A stretch of 64,000 nt of DNA from Streptomyces bottropensis ATCC 25435 (lineage in GTDB: Bacteria; Actinomycetota; Actinomycetes; Streptomycetales; Streptomycetaceae), in contig NZ_KB911581.1 in the NCBI RefSeq assembly GCF_000383595.1, positions 1,054,001 through 1,118,000 of the forward strand. Direction: 5' to 3'. The notes beneath the pieces were generated by a model. That model was not told where the DNA came from. It did not search any database and saw only the letters and a program-made list of their open reading frames with translations. Made by a program: the position numbers and the translations under genes. This document shows positions 26,458-35,106 of the stretch, in pieces. Numbering within the stretch: the stretch's first letter is position 1; the number at the start of each line of letters is the position of its first letter.

Positions 26458-26524
26458 TTGACGAGTGACGCAACCCGCTCCACACTCCTCCGCAGTCAAT
26501 CGGATGCACAACCGAAACTTTCGG
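26458..26524 (+). promoter_or_regulatory. Promoter and palindromic operator of the xylanase gene
   Basis: TTGACG (26458-26463), 17 bp and CACACT (26481-26486) could be the promoter. The perfect palindrome CCGAAA-C-TTTCGG (26512-26524) follows and abuts the GGAGG Shine-Dalgarno site. It contains CGAA-N3-TTCG, the same form as the box at 24962. I recall similar CGAAA...TTTCG palindromes described ahead of streptomycete xylanase genes. Confidence 0.55.
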
Positions 26525-26535
26525 AGGCACCCGCA

Positions 26536-27918
26536 ATGAGAACCCCCCATACCCCCAGAACCCCCCTGCGCGCCCGTCTCACCGCCCTGCTCACCAGCCT
26601 CACCGCTCTCACCGCCGCCGCCCTGCTCACCACCGCCCCCACCGCCCACGCCGCCGACCCGTCCCTGCGGGACCTCGCCGCCGCCAAGGGCAAGGGCATC
26701 GGCACCGCGGTGACCGGCTCCAAGCTCACCGGCACCTACGGCGAGATCGCGGCCCGGGAGTTCAACTGGCTCACCCCCGGCAACGCCATGAAATGGGCCT
26801 CGGTGGAGCCCACCCGGGGCAACTTCGACTGGACCGAGGCCGACCGGATCGTCGACTTCGCCGAAGCCCACGACCAGGACGTACGCGGCCACACCCTGGT
26901 CTGGCACAACCAGAACCCGAACTGGCTGGCGAACGGCACCTGGACACCCGCACAGCTCGGCCAGCTGATGAAGGACCACATCGCCCTGGAGGTCGGCCGC
27001 TACAAGGGCCGCCTCGCCGCCTGGGACGTGGTGAACGAGCCCTTCAACGAGGACGGCACCTACCGCCAGACCCTCTGGTACGACGGCCTCGGCACCGACT
27101 ACATCGCCCAGGCCCTCACCGCCGCCCGCGCCGCCGACCCGGCCGCCAAGCTCTACATCAACGACTACAACGTCGAGGGCGTCAACGCGAAGAGCACGGC
27201 CCTCTACAACCTGGTCCGGGACCTGAAGGCACGCGGCGTCCCCATCGACGGCGTCGGTCTCCAGGCCCACCTGATCCTCGGCCAGGTCCCCGCCACCCTC
27301 CAGCAGAACATCCAGCGCTTCGCCGACCTGGGCGTGGACGTGGCCATCACGGAACTCGACATCCGCATGCAACTCCCGGCCACCCAGGCCAAGCTGGCCC
27401 AGCAGCGCACCGAGTACGAGACCGTGGTGAAGGCCTGTGTGGCCGTGACCCGCTGCACCGCCCTCACCGTCTGGGGCTTCACCGACTCCGACTCCTGGAT
27501 CCCGGACACCTTCCCCGGAGAGGGCGCGGCGACCCCGTACGACGAGAACTACGCACCGAAACCCGCCTACCAGGGCATCGTGACGGCGCTCGGCGGCACG
27601 GTGACCGAGCCCCCAGTCCCGGCCGGCTGCTCGGCGGCGTACACGGTCGCCAACCAGTGGAGCACCGGCTTCACCGGCAACGTGACGATCCGCTGCGCCG
27701 CCGGCTCCTCGCTCTCCTCCTGGCGGCTCAACTGGACCTTCGGGGCCGGACAACAGCTCTCCCAGGCCTGGAACGCGATCTGCACCCAGACCGGCGCGGC
27801 CGTCAGCTGCTCCAACGCCTCCTGGAACGGCGGCGTACCGAGCGGCGGTTCGGTGAGCTTCGGCTTCAACGGCACCTGGAGCGGCACCAATCCGGTGCCG
27901 ACCGTGACCCTGGGCTGA
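26536..27918 (+). CDS. Secreted endo-1,4-beta-xylanase, GH10 with CBM2
   Basis: 460 aa. A signal peptide ends at TAHAAD (about residue 41). The GH10 barrel spans about 43-350, with acid/base Glu168 in WDVVNEPF and nucleophile Glu273 in ITELDIRM. WHNQNPNW and TVWGFTDSDSW are also typical. After a short VTEPPVPAG linker, residues ~365-460 form a family 2 carbohydrate-binding module with its paired Cys and conserved Trp/Asn positions. It cuts xylan outside the cell; products would enter by BxlEFG and be finished by BxlA. ATG at 26536 follows GGAGGCACCCGCA. Confidence 0.94.
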   Translation: MRTPHTPRTPLRARLTALLTSLTALTAAALLTTAPTAHAADPSLRDLAAAKGKGIGTAVTGSKLTGTYGEIAAREFNWLTPGNAMKWASVEPTRGNFDWTEADRIVDFAEAHDQDVRGHTLVWHNQNPNWLANGTWTPAQLGQLMKDHIALEVGRYKGRLAAWDVVNEPFNEDGTYRQTLWYDGLGTDYIAQALTAARAADPAAKLYINDYNVEGVNAKSTALYNLVRDLKARGVPIDGVGLQAHLILGQVPATLQQNIQRFADLGVDVAITELDIRMQLPATQAKLAQQRTEYETVVKACVAVTRCTALTVWGFTDSDSWIPDTFPGEGAATPYDENYAPKPAYQGIVTALGGTVTEPPVPAGCSAAYTVANQWSTGFTGNVTIRCAAGSSLSSWRLNWTFGAGQQLSQAWNAICTQTGAAVSCSNASWNGGVPSGGSVSFGFNGTWSGTNPVPTVTLG

Positions 27919-27986
27919 GAAATCTGAGAATTTCCGAAGGAAAAGCGGCGGGTAGTTTCTCGCCGTAACAATTCGGACGTACGTTC

Positions 27987-29075
27987 ATGTGTGTGACTGG
28001 TGAAGGAAACGAGCGCGGAACCGAGGACGGCGGGGACGAGAACGGCGGGGACGCGGTCAGACGGCGGCGCCGGCTGAGGTTCGCCGGTCTCGCCCTCGCC
28101 GGCGTCCTCGTCCTCGGTGCGAGCGGGGCCGGCTGGGCGTTCTGGCGGCTCAACGACAACATCACCGGCGTCGACATCAACAGCGCGCTCGGCGACGACC
28201 GTCCCGCGAGGATCGGACCGACGGCGTCACCCGAGGCGTCGGCCACCGCTGCCGAGCCCCTGCCGAGCGGCGCGCTGAACATCCTCGTCCTCGGCTCCGA
28301 CTCCCGCAGCGGCAAGGAGAACGCCGCGCTCGGCGGCGGCGACGAGGGCGCGGGCGCCCGCTCGGACACGGCGATGGTCGTCCACATCGACGAGGGCCGC
28401 ACCGGGGCGACCGTCGTCAGCATCCCCCGCGACACCCTGGTCACCCGCCCGTCCTGCCCGCTGGAGTCGGGCGGTTCGATGGCGGTGGCGTCCCACGTGA
28501 TGTTCAACAGCGCGTACGCGGTCGGCGGCCCGGTCTGCGCGGTCAAGACCGTCGAGTCGATGACGGACGTCCGCATGGACCACTACATGGAGATCGACTT
28601 CGCCGGCTTCGCGAAGCTCGTCGACGCCCTCGGCGGGGTCACCGTCACGACGGACGAGGACATCGACGACGAGGACAGCCACCTGGAGCTGGCCGCCGGC
28701 ACCCACCATCTCGACGGCGAGCAGGCCCTCGCCCTCGCCCGCACCCGCCACGGCATCGGCGACGGCAGCGACCTCGGCCGTATCGGCCTCCAGCAGATGC
28801 TGGTGAAGGCCCTGCTGGACCAGATCTCCTCGACCGACCTCCTGACGAACCCCGCCCGGCTCTACCGGGCCGCCGACGCGGTCACCGCGAGCCTGACGAC
28901 GGACACCGGCCTCGACTCGCTCACGGAGCTGGTGCGCCTCGGCCAGAGCCTCAAGGGACTGTCCTCCGCCGCCACCACGACCGTGATGATGCCGGTCGCG
29001 CCGGCCCCCTACGACGGCAACCGGGTGGTGGCGCGGGAGCCGGACGCGGGCAAGCTGTGGGAGTCGCTGAAGTAG
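27987..29075 (+). CDS. LytR-CpsA-Psr (LCP) family protein
   Basis: 362 aa. The cytosolic N-terminus is acidic then Arg-rich, followed by one membrane helix (about 31-52). The extracellular LCP domain shows NILVLGSDSR, RSDTAMVVHID, SIPRDTLV and the ALARTRHG region with the conserved Arg. LCP enzymes transfer lipid-linked polymers such as teichoic acids or other glycans to peptidoglycan. ATG 27987 has a weak ribosome site; a GTG at 27993 is also possible. It follows the xylanase by 68 bp but is not functionally related. Confidence 0.88.
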   Translation: MCVTGEGNERGTEDGGDENGGDAVRRRRRLRFAGLALAGVLVLGASGAGWAFWRLNDNITGVDINSALGDDRPARIGPTASPEASATAAEPLPSGALNILVLGSDSRSGKENAALGGGDEGAGARSDTAMVVHIDEGRTGATVVSIPRDTLVTRPSCPLESGGSMAVASHVMFNSAYAVGGPVCAVKTVESMTDVRMDHYMEIDFAGFAKLVDALGGVTVTTDEDIDDEDSHLELAAGTHHLDGEQALALARTRHGIGDGSDLGRIGLQQMLVKALLDQISSTDLLTNPARLYRAADAVTASLTTDTGLDSLTELVRLGQSLKGLSSAATTTVMMPVAPAPYDGNRVVAREPDAGKLWESLK

Positions 29076-29133
29076 CGGCCTGAGCGCGGCCCGAGCGCGG
29101 CGAACAAACTTCTCCGGGAAATTCCGGCGGTCG

Positions 29134-29160
29134 TGTCGATCCGGGGTGCGACCGTTCGAC
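29134..29160 (+). promoter_or_regulatory. Candidate ECF42-type promoter of the DGPF gene
   Basis: TGTCGA (29134-29139), a 17-bp spacer and CGAC (29157-29160). From memory, the ECF42 group in S. venezuelae recognises TGTCGA at -35 and CGAC or CGTC at -10. The match stands 54 bp before the DGPF gene whose partner sigma factor is encoded next, implying autoregulation. Confidence 0.6.
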
Positions 29161-29213
29161 GCATGGGTGAGAGTCGGGGAGAAGCCCCGGCCGCCGACGC
29201 ACCTGGAGTCACC

Positions 29214-29570
29214 ATGCCGCGCTATCTGTCGATGGTCCGGATCGACGAGACGACCGCCCCCGCCGAGGGCCCGAGCCCCGAGCTGATGCAGCGCATGGGG
29301 GACCTGATCGAGGAGATGACCAAGGCCGGGGTGCTGCTGGACACCGCGGGTCTGTCCCCGACCGCGCAGGGCACGCGGGTGCACTGGGAGAGCGGGAAGC
29401 TCTCCGTCACCGACGGGCCGTTCACCGAGTCCAAGGAGGTCGTGGGCGGGTACGCGATCGTCCAGGCCAAGGACATGGCCGAGGCGATCGAGTGGACCAA
29501 GCGGTTCCTGAAGGTGCACGAGGAGCACTGGACGGTCACCTGCGAGGTGCGGGAGATCATGGAGGCCTGA
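29214..29570 (+). CDS. DGPF (YCII-related) domain protein
   Basis: 118 aa. PRYLSMVRIDE opening, DTAGLSPTAQGTRV and the name-giving TDGPFTESKEVVGGYAIVQAKDMAEAIEW identify a DGPF protein of the YciI-like fold. Such proteins accompany ECF42 sigma factors in many actinobacteria, though their biochemical role is not known. ATG 29214, preceded by CTGGAG. The sigma gene begins 43 bp after its stop. Confidence 0.9.
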   Translation: MPRYLSMVRIDETTAPAEGPSPELMQRMGDLIEEMTKAGVLLDTAGLSPTAQGTRVHWESGKLSVTDGPFTESKEVVGGYAIVQAKDMAEAIEWTKRFLKVHEEHWTVTCEVREIMEA

Positions 29571-29605
29571 GCCCGCTTGGCCGGGGCGCCGTCCGGGTGT
29601 CTGAT

Positions 29606-29631
29606 GGTGGGCTGTGACCTCACAGCCCACC
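29606..29631 (+). promoter_or_regulatory. Perfect hairpin enclosing the sigma-factor start codon
   Basis: GGTGGGCTGTG (29606-29616) and CACAGCCCACC (29621-29631) form an 11-bp perfect stem with an ACCT loop. The GTG start codon (29614-29616) is the last triplet of the left arm. It could act as a translational lock, a transcription attenuator, or both. Confidence 0.55.
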
Positions 29632-30930
29632 GCCGCGTCCGGTCCCGCGTCCGGTCCCGCGTCCGGTCCCGCGTCCGGTCCCGCCCCCGACCCCCGCGTC
29701 GCCATCGAGACCGTCTTCCGCATGGAGTCGCCCCGGCTCATCGCCGGGGTCACGCGCATCGTGCGGGACGTCGGGATCGCGGAGGAACTGGCACAGGACG
29801 CGTTGGTCGCGGCCCTGGAGCAGTGGCCGCGCGACGGTGTGCCCGACAATCCCGGCGCGTGGCTGACGGCCACCGCCAAGCACCGGGCGATCGACCTCGT
29901 GCGCCGCCGGGAGCGGTACGCGCGCAAGCTCGCCGAGGTGGGCCGGGACCAGGAGGCGGCGGGACCGTACCTCGACCGGCCGTCCGACCCGGACGACATC
30001 GACGACGACCTGCTCCGCCTCGTCTTCACGACCTGCCACCCCGTGCTCTCCGCCGAGGCCCGCATCGCCCTCACCCTCCGCCTCCTCGGCGGCCTGACCA
30101 CGCCCGAGATCGCCCGAGCCTTCCTGGTCCCCGAGCCGACGATCGCCCAGCGCGTCGTCCGCGCCAAGCGCACCCTGGCCACGCGCAACATCGCCTTCGA
30201 AGTGCCGTACGGCCCCGACCGCGAGGCCCGCCTCGACTCCGTGCTGGAGGTCATCTACCTGATCTTCAACGAGGGGTACGCGGCCACCGCCGGCGACGAC
30301 CTGCTGCGCCCGGCCCTGTGCGAGGACGCCCTCCGACTGGCCCGCGTGCTGGCCCAGTTGATGCCCAAGGAACCCGAGGTGCACGGCCTCGCCGCGCTGC
30401 TGGAGCTCCAGGCGTCACGGGCCGCCGCCCGCACGGGACCCTCCGGGGCGCCGGTCCTGCTCGCCGACCAGGACCGCCGCCGCTGGAACCGCCCGCTCAT
30501 CGCCCGGGGCTTCACCGCCCTGGGCCGCGCCACCGCCGCCGCGCCGGGCGCGCCGGGTCCGTACGCCCTCCAGGCCGCCATCGCCGCCTGCCACGCCCAG
30601 GCGTACACCTACGCGGAGACGGACTGGCCGAAGATCGCCATCCTGTACGCCCTGCTGGCCGCCCGCGCCCCGTCCCCCGTGGTGGAGCTGAACCGCGCGG
30701 TGGCCGTCTCCATGGCCGAGGGCCCCGGCCCCGCCCTGGAGATCGTGGACGGTCTCGCCGCCGAACCCGTGCTGCGCGACTACCACCTGCTGCCCAGCGT
30801 GCGCGGGGATCTGCTGCGGCGGCTCGGCCGCACGGAGGAGGCGCGCGCCGAGTTCGCACGGGCGGCCGGGCTGGCGCGCAACGAGCGGGAGCGGGCGTTG
30901 CTGCTGGCGCGGGCGGAGGAGGGCGCGTGA
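29614..30930 (+). CDS. ECF42-type RNA polymerase sigma factor with C-terminal extension
   Basis: 438 aa, twice the usual ECF length. An N-terminal Ser-Gly-Pro-Ala repeat (residues ~8-24), encoded by four perfect 12-bp units at 29635-29682, precedes sigma-2 (EELAQDALVAALEQWP...TAKHRAIDLVRRRERYARKL). Sigma-4 has a helix-turn-helix (TTPEIARAFLVPEPTIAQRVVRAKR). The C-terminal ~230 residues (SVLEVIYLIFNEGYAA onward) are the DUF6596/TPR-like extension typical of ECF42 and thought to control activity. No anti-sigma gene is nearby. GTG 29614 is the only start that keeps region 2 intact, but it lacks a visible Shine-Dalgarno site. Confidence 0.88.
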   Translation: MTSQPTAASGPASGPASGPASGPAPDPRVAIETVFRMESPRLIAGVTRIVRDVGIAEELAQDALVAALEQWPRDGVPDNPGAWLTATAKHRAIDLVRRRERYARKLAEVGRDQEAAGPYLDRPSDPDDIDDDLLRLVFTTCHPVLSAEARIALTLRLLGGLTTPEIARAFLVPEPTIAQRVVRAKRTLATRNIAFEVPYGPDREARLDSVLEVIYLIFNEGYAATAGDDLLRPALCEDALRLARVLAQLMPKEPEVHGLAALLELQASRAAARTGPSGAPVLLADQDRRRWNRPLIARGFTALGRATAAAPGAPGPYALQAAIAACHAQAYTYAETDWPKIAILYALLAARAPSPVVELNRAVAVSMAEGPGPALEIVDGLAAEPVLRDYHLLPSVRGDLLRRLGRTEEARAEFARAAGLARNERERALLLARAEEGA

Positions 30931-30984
30931 GGGGAGTCGCCCGAGATGGGTCGCCCGAGGAGGGTCGCCCGGGGTGCGCGGGGG

Positions 30985-32181
30985 TCAGGCGGGGTGGCCG
31001 ATCAGCATCGTCGGCGCTCCCGCGACCCGGGTCAGGAAGACCGTCGCCGAGTTGCGTCCCCGCGGCTTGACCATCTTGCGCAGTTCCTCCGGCTCGACGG
31101 CCGACCCCCGCTTCTTCACCGTCAGGACGCCGACCTCGCGCTCCCGCAGCAGGGCCTTCAGCTTCTTCACGCCGAAGGGGAGCCGGTCGGTGATCTCGTA
31201 GGCGGTGGCATACGGGGTGACGTGGTGCTCGTCGGCGGTGACGTAGGCGATCGTGGGGTCGATCAGCCCGCCCCCGAGGTCCCGCGCGACCTCGGCGACC
31301 AGGTGGGCGCGGATGACGGCGCCGTCCGGCTCGTACAGGTACCGGCCGACCGGACGGACCGGGGGGTCGGGCAGCATCGTGTCGGGGGAGGCGCGGATAC
31401 CGGCCTCCGAGGGCAGCAGCATCGCGCGCCGCGCCCCCGGTGTGCCGTCCGCACGGAACCAGAGCACGGCCTCCTTCACATCACCGCCGTCCGAGATCCA
31501 CTCGGCCTCGGCGGCCGGGGGGATCGCCTCGTGCGGGATGCCGGGCGCGATCTTCAGCGCGCCCAGCGGGGCCCTGAGCGCGGCCGCCACGGCCCAGGAC
31601 AGGGGCGGGGAGTAGGCCTCCGGGTCGAAGATCCGGCCGCGCCTGGACGAACGCCGGGCAGGGTCGACGAACACGGCGTCGTACCCGGCGGTGTCCACCT
31701 CCGTCACATCCGCCTCGCGCACCTCGATCAGCTCGGCGAGGCCGAGGGCGTCGGCATTGGCGCGGGCGACCGCCGCCGTCAGCGGATCGCGGTCGACGGC
31801 CAGGACCCGGATCCCGGCGCGTGCCAGGGCGATCGCGTCCCCGCCGATGCCGCAGCACAGATCGGCGACCGAGCGCACGCCGAGCGCCCGGAAGCACTCG
31901 GCCCGGTAGGTCGCCACGGTGGTCCTGGTGGACTGCTCGACGCCGTTCGGCGTGAAGAACATCCGCCCCGCGTCCGCCGCGCCGAACTTCACGGCCGCCC
32001 GCTGCCGCAGCCGTGCCTGGGCAAGGGCCGCCGACACGAGCGCCGCCGGGTGGTCACGGCGCAGCCGGGTCGCCACGGCCAGCTCCCGCGCCGGTTCGGT
32101 GTCGCGCACCTCGTCGAGGAGGGCACGGCCCTCGGGGGTGAGGAGGGGGGCGAGGAAGGCGGCGGGGTCCAGGTCGTTCAC
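30985..32181 (-). CDS. Class I SAM-dependent methyltransferase, THUMP-like
   Basis: 398 aa. The SAM-binding motif VADLCCGIGGDAIALARAG is at about residue 105, with RVLAVDRDPLTA next and VFVDPARRSSRRGRIFDPE as motif IV-like. The C-terminal part (KKLKALLREREVGVLTVKKRGSAVEPEELRKM) is the extra domain found in THUMP-like methyltransferases. The target is unknown and RNA is plausible. It converges with the sigma gene and diverges from the deacetylase at 32292. Confidence 0.85.
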   Translation of the reverse strand: MNDLDPAAFLAPLLTPEGRALLDEVRDTEPARELAVATRLRRDHPAALVSAALAQARLRQRAAVKFGAADAGRMFFTPNGVEQSTRTTVATYRAECFRALGVRSVADLCCGIGGDAIALARAGIRVLAVDRDPLTAAVARANADALGLAELIEVREADVTEVDTAGYDAVFVDPARRSSRRGRIFDPEAYSPPLSWAVAAALRAPLGALKIAPGIPHEAIPPAAEAEWISDGGDVKEAVLWFRADGTPGARRAMLLPSEAGIRASPDTMLPDPPVRPVGRYLYEPDGAVIRAHLVAEVARDLGGGLIDPTIAYVTADEHHVTPYATAYEITDRLPFGVKKLKALLREREVGVLTVKKRGSAVEPEELRKMVKPRGRNSATVFLTRVAGAPTMLIGHPA

Positions 32182-32291
32182 CGGGCCATTGTCGGTCAGG
32201 GGGAGGGGGCGTGGGCCAGTCGGTGGATGGTGGGGACCGGTTGGCGGTGTCGGGGCCGTGGGAAGGGGCCGTCCTGCGAGGATGCGGCGCC

Positions 32292-33299
32292 ATGCGACTC
32301 GTACGACAAAATGATGTAAAGAGTGCGAAGCGGGCGAGTTTCTGGAAGGGGGCGGCGAGGGGGAGCGGCGGGGTCCGGGGCGGCATCGCCGTGCTCGCCG
32401 CCGCGGTCATCGTGTCGGGGTGCGCCGGGGGTGGCTCGCAGGAGGGTCCGGAGGGGGACCCGGCCGGGTGGTGGGACACCGCGGGGCCCGCCCATGGCCA
32501 GGAGCGCGGGCAGCGGCCCTTCGAGGCGCCGGGCGCCCGTGCCCTCGACGCGTACGCCGGGAAGCTGCGCCGGGCGCACGCCGCGCGGGTCGCCGCCGCG
32601 AAACGCTGGGGACTGGCCGAGGTCCCCCTGCTCGCGCCGGCGCCCCCGGTCCGCAAGCCGGTGCTCAGGACGCGCGAGGGGTTCGAGGTCGACGGCCACG
32701 AGGAGGACGGTCTCCCCCCGGTCCTCACGACCGTCCCCACCCGCGACAAGGTTCTCTTCCTCACGATCGACGACGGCGCCGAGAAGGACCCCGAGTTCCT
32801 GCGGATGACGAGCGAACTGCGCATCCCGTACACCGCCTTCCTCAGCGACTACCTGATCAAGGAGGACTACGGCTACTTCGCGCGGATGCGGGACCGGGGC
32901 GTCGCCCTCGACAACCACACCCTCCACCACCGCCACCTGCCCGCCCTCTCCTACGCCGCCCAGAAGCGCGAGATCTGCGGCATACAGGACGTGATCGAGA
33001 AGCGGTACGGCAAGCGGCCCACGCTGTTCCGGCCGCCGTACGGCAGCTACGACCGGGACACCCTCCGCGCCGCCGGGTCCTGCGGCATCGAGGCCGTCCC
33101 CCTCTGGAACGAGGAGGTCTTCGTCGACCGCTGGGACTACCGCGAAGCGGACCGCGAGCTCCGCCCCGGCGACATCGTCCTCACCCACTTCCGGGGCAGG
33201 TCCGACTGGAACGGCACCATGCCCGACATGATGCGCCGCTTCCTGAACCTGGTCACCGCCGAGGGCTACGCGGTTGCGAGGCTGGAGGACTACCTGTGA
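32292..33299 (+). CDS. Polysaccharide deacetylase lipoprotein (first of a tandem pair)
   Basis: 335 aa. A basic N-terminus, a hydrophobic stretch and the lipobox VSGC (Cys near 44) give a lipoprotein signal. The NodB-type domain (about 145-335) has [15 protein letters not shown] (metal Asp), DNHTLHHRHL (metal His), LFRPPYGSYDRDTL and DIVLTHFRG. Likely de-N-acetylates peptidoglycan or another glycan at the cell surface. DDGAEKDP replaces the more usual DDGP. ATG 32292 starts the lipoprotein; an 81-nt longer reading lacks a signal. It overlaps the next gene by 4 bp. Confidence 0.88.
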   Translation: MRLVRQNDVKSAKRASFWKGAARGSGGVRGGIAVLAAAVIVSGCAGGGSQEGPEGDPAGWWDTAGPAHGQERGQRPFEAPGARALDAYAGKLRRAHAARVAAAKRWGLAEVPLLAPAPPVRKPVLRTREGFEVDGHEEDGLPPVLTTVPTRDKVLFLTIDDGAEKDPEFLRMTSELRIPYTAFLSDYLIKEDYGYFARMRDRGVALDNHTLHHRHLPALSYAAQKREICGIQDVIEKRYGKRPTLFRPPYGSYDRDTLRAAGSCGIEAVPLWNEEVFVDRWDYREADRELRPGDIVLTHFRGRSDWNGTMPDMMRRFLNLVTAEGYAVARLEDYL

Positions 33300-34573
33300 G
33301 GGGCGCCGGACGGCATCGGAGGGGAGGGCGCCGGGCGTGGAGCGGGGGCGCGGCGGGAGGGGAGGCCGCGCGTGATGCCTCGGAGAACCGTGTGGGGCGG
33401 GGGAATCGCGGGGCGCGGGTGGCGCGACCGGCGTGGAGCGGGGGCGCGGCGGGAGGGGGCGCCGGCGGTGAGACCTCGGGGGTCCTCGCGGGGCAGGGAG
33501 GGCGCCGGACGCGTGCGGCGCGGGAGGCACGCCGGGAGGGGCGAGCGCGCGGGGCCCTACCGGCGTGCGCGGCGGCACCCCGTGCGCCGGTCGCCCGCGC
33601 CCTGGCCGCCCTCTCCGTGCTCCTGGCCCTCGCCGCCCTGCTCCTCGCCGGATGCGCGGCCCGTCCCGTCGACCCCGCGGCCCGTGACGAGGGGCCCGGA
33701 GCCGAAGCGACGGCGAACGGCCGCCTGCCGACGCGGGGGACGAGCCCGCCCTCCGCCCCGGCGGCCGTCCGGACACCGGCCTCGGCCACCGCGTCCCCGG
33801 ACGGCCGTGCCCCGGTCCCGGCCCCTCCCCGCCCCCGCGCGGACGGCGCGTCGCCCCGCATCCCGGCCGCCTCCCACGCTCCCGGGCAGACGCCCCCGTA
33901 CCGCCGCTGGGGCCTCACCGCCCCCCTCGCTCCGCCGCCCGCGCGTCCCGACCGGCCTTCCCGGCTCCGCGCGGCGGGCCCGGGGCTGCCGCCCGTCGTC
34001 GACCGGGTGCCGACCCGGGACAAGGTGGTCTTCCTGACCTACGACGACGGGGCCGAGAAGGACCCGGCGTTCGTCGACATGGTCCGCGAGCTGCGGCTGC
34101 CGGTGAGCATGTTCCTGACGGACAGTGTCGTGGGGCCGGGATACGGCCACTTCGCGCGGCTGCGGGCCGTCGGGGCGACCGTGCAGAACCACACCCTCGA
34201 CCACACCGCCCTGCGCGGCCTGCCGTACGCCGGACAGCGCGCCGAGATCTGCGGCCAGCAGCACAAGCTCAGGCAGCGCTTCGGCGCCCGGCCGACCCTC
34301 TTCCGGCCGCCCTACGGCGTCCACGACGCCACCACGCTCCGCGCCGCCGCCGACTGCGGCATCGCGGCCGTCGTCCTGTGGCGGGCGTCCATGCAGATCA
34401 ACGACCTCCGCTACGCCGTCGGCGACCGCCTGCGCCCGGGCGACATCGTCCTGGCCCAGTTCCGGGGCCCGGACCAGCTCCGGGGCGCCACCCTCACGGA
34501 GATGACGGCACGGCTGCTGCGCCGGATCCAGGCCCAGGGCCTGACGGTCGGACGTCTGGAGGACTACCTCTGA
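33296..34573 (+). CDS. Polysaccharide deacetylase lipoprotein (second of a tandem pair)
   Basis: 425 aa if it starts at the GTG at 33296, which overlaps the previous stop. About 105 Arg/Gly/Ala-rich residues precede the membrane segment [18 protein letters not shown] with its lipobox, so a shorter start may be real. A Pro/Ala linker follows. The NodB-like domain has [39 protein letters not shown] and DIVLAQFRG, the same variant motifs as its neighbour, so the pair arose by duplication. The N-terminal region holds two copies of a 29-bp repeat (33334-33362, 33430-33458). Confidence 0.78.
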   Translation: MRGAGRHRRGGRRAWSGGAAGGEAARDASENRVGRGNRGARVARPAWSGGAAGGGAGGETSGVLAGQGGRRTRAAREARREGRARGALPACAAAPRAPVARALAALSVLLALAALLLAGCAARPVDPAARDEGPGAEATANGRLPTRGTSPPSAPAAVRTPASATASPDGRAPVPAPPRPRADGASPRIPAASHAPGQTPPYRRWGLTAPLAPPPARPDRPSRLRAAGPGLPPVVDRVPTRDKVVFLTYDDGAEKDPAFVDMVRELRLPVSMFLTDSVVGPGYGHFARLRAVGATVQNHTLDHTALRGLPYAGQRAEICGQQHKLRQRFGARPTLFRPPYGVHDATTLRAAADCGIAAVVLWRASMQINDLRYAVGDRLRPGDIVLAQFRGPDQLRGATLTEMTARLLRRIQAQGLTVGRLEDYL

Positions 34574-34606
34574 GGCACCCTCGCCGACCCGCCGCGACCC
34601 ACTCGA

Positions 34607-34646
34607 TTAGCAGTCCGCTTGACCGAGTGCTAATCGCGGTCATAGT
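34607..34646 (+). promoter_or_regulatory. CIRCE operator 1 overlapping the groES-groEL1 promoter
   Basis: TTAGCAGTC-N9-GAGTGCTAA (34607-34633) is a CIRCE element with one substitution in the left arm. Inside it, TTGACC (34619-34624) with 16 bp to CATAGT (34641-34646) forms a promoter, so HrcA binding would block transcription directly. Confidence 0.85.
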
Positions 34647-34653
34647 CTCAGGT

Positions 34654-34680
34654 CTGGCACTCCCCCCTGGAGAGTGCCAA
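34654..34680 (+). promoter_or_regulatory. CIRCE operator 2 upstream of groES
   Basis: TGGCACTC-N9-GAGTGCCA (34655-34679) has perfect arms and the canonical 9-bp spacer. It deviates from consensus only in the outer bases. It lies just downstream of the probable transcription start, 21 bp after CIRCE 1. Confidence 0.85.
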
Positions 34681-34776
34681 CTAGCGACGGGCAGGTCCGG
34701 CACCCGCGACGACGGATCCACCTGGTCGCCACCTCAGACAGTTAACCCCGTAATCTCCGAAGGGGGAGGTCGGATC

Positions 34777-35085
34777 GTGACGACCACCAGCTCCAAGGTT
34801 GCCATCAAGCCGCTCGAGGACCGCATTGTGGTCCAGCCGCTCGACGCCGAGCAGACCACGGCCTCTGGCCTGGTCATCCCGGACACGGCCAAGGAGAAGC
34901 CCCAGGAGGGCGTCGTCCTGGCCGTGGGCCCGGGCCGCTTCGAGAACGGCGAGCGCCTGCCGCTCGACGTCAAGACCGGCGACATCGTGCTGTACAGCAA
35001 GTACGGCGGCACCGAGGTGAAGTACAACGGCGAGGAGTACCTCGTCCTCTCGGCTCGCGACGTGCTCGCGATCATCGAGAAGTAA
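34777..35085 (+). CDS. groES: Co-chaperonin GroES
   Basis: 102 aa. [13 protein letters not shown], the mobile loop [29 protein letters not shown] and [13 protein letters not shown] are typical. It caps the GroEL ring during protein folding. GTG 34777 follows AGGGGGAGGTCGGATC. Regulated by HrcA through two CIRCE boxes. groEL1 follows after 111 bp. Confidence 0.97.
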   Translation: MTTTSSKVAIKPLEDRIVVQPLDAEQTTASGLVIPDTAKEKPQEGVVLAVGPGRFENGERLPLDVKTGDIVLYSKYGGTEVKYNGEEYLVLSARDVLAIIEK

Positions 35086-35106
35086 TTCACCCATCGTTTT
35101 TCTGAG

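Noticed and set aside
30946..32319. 457-aa plus-strand ORF opposite the methyltransferase gene
   Set aside because: Antisense shadow; composition is Gly/Arg/Val noise, while the minus strand has clear SAM motifs.
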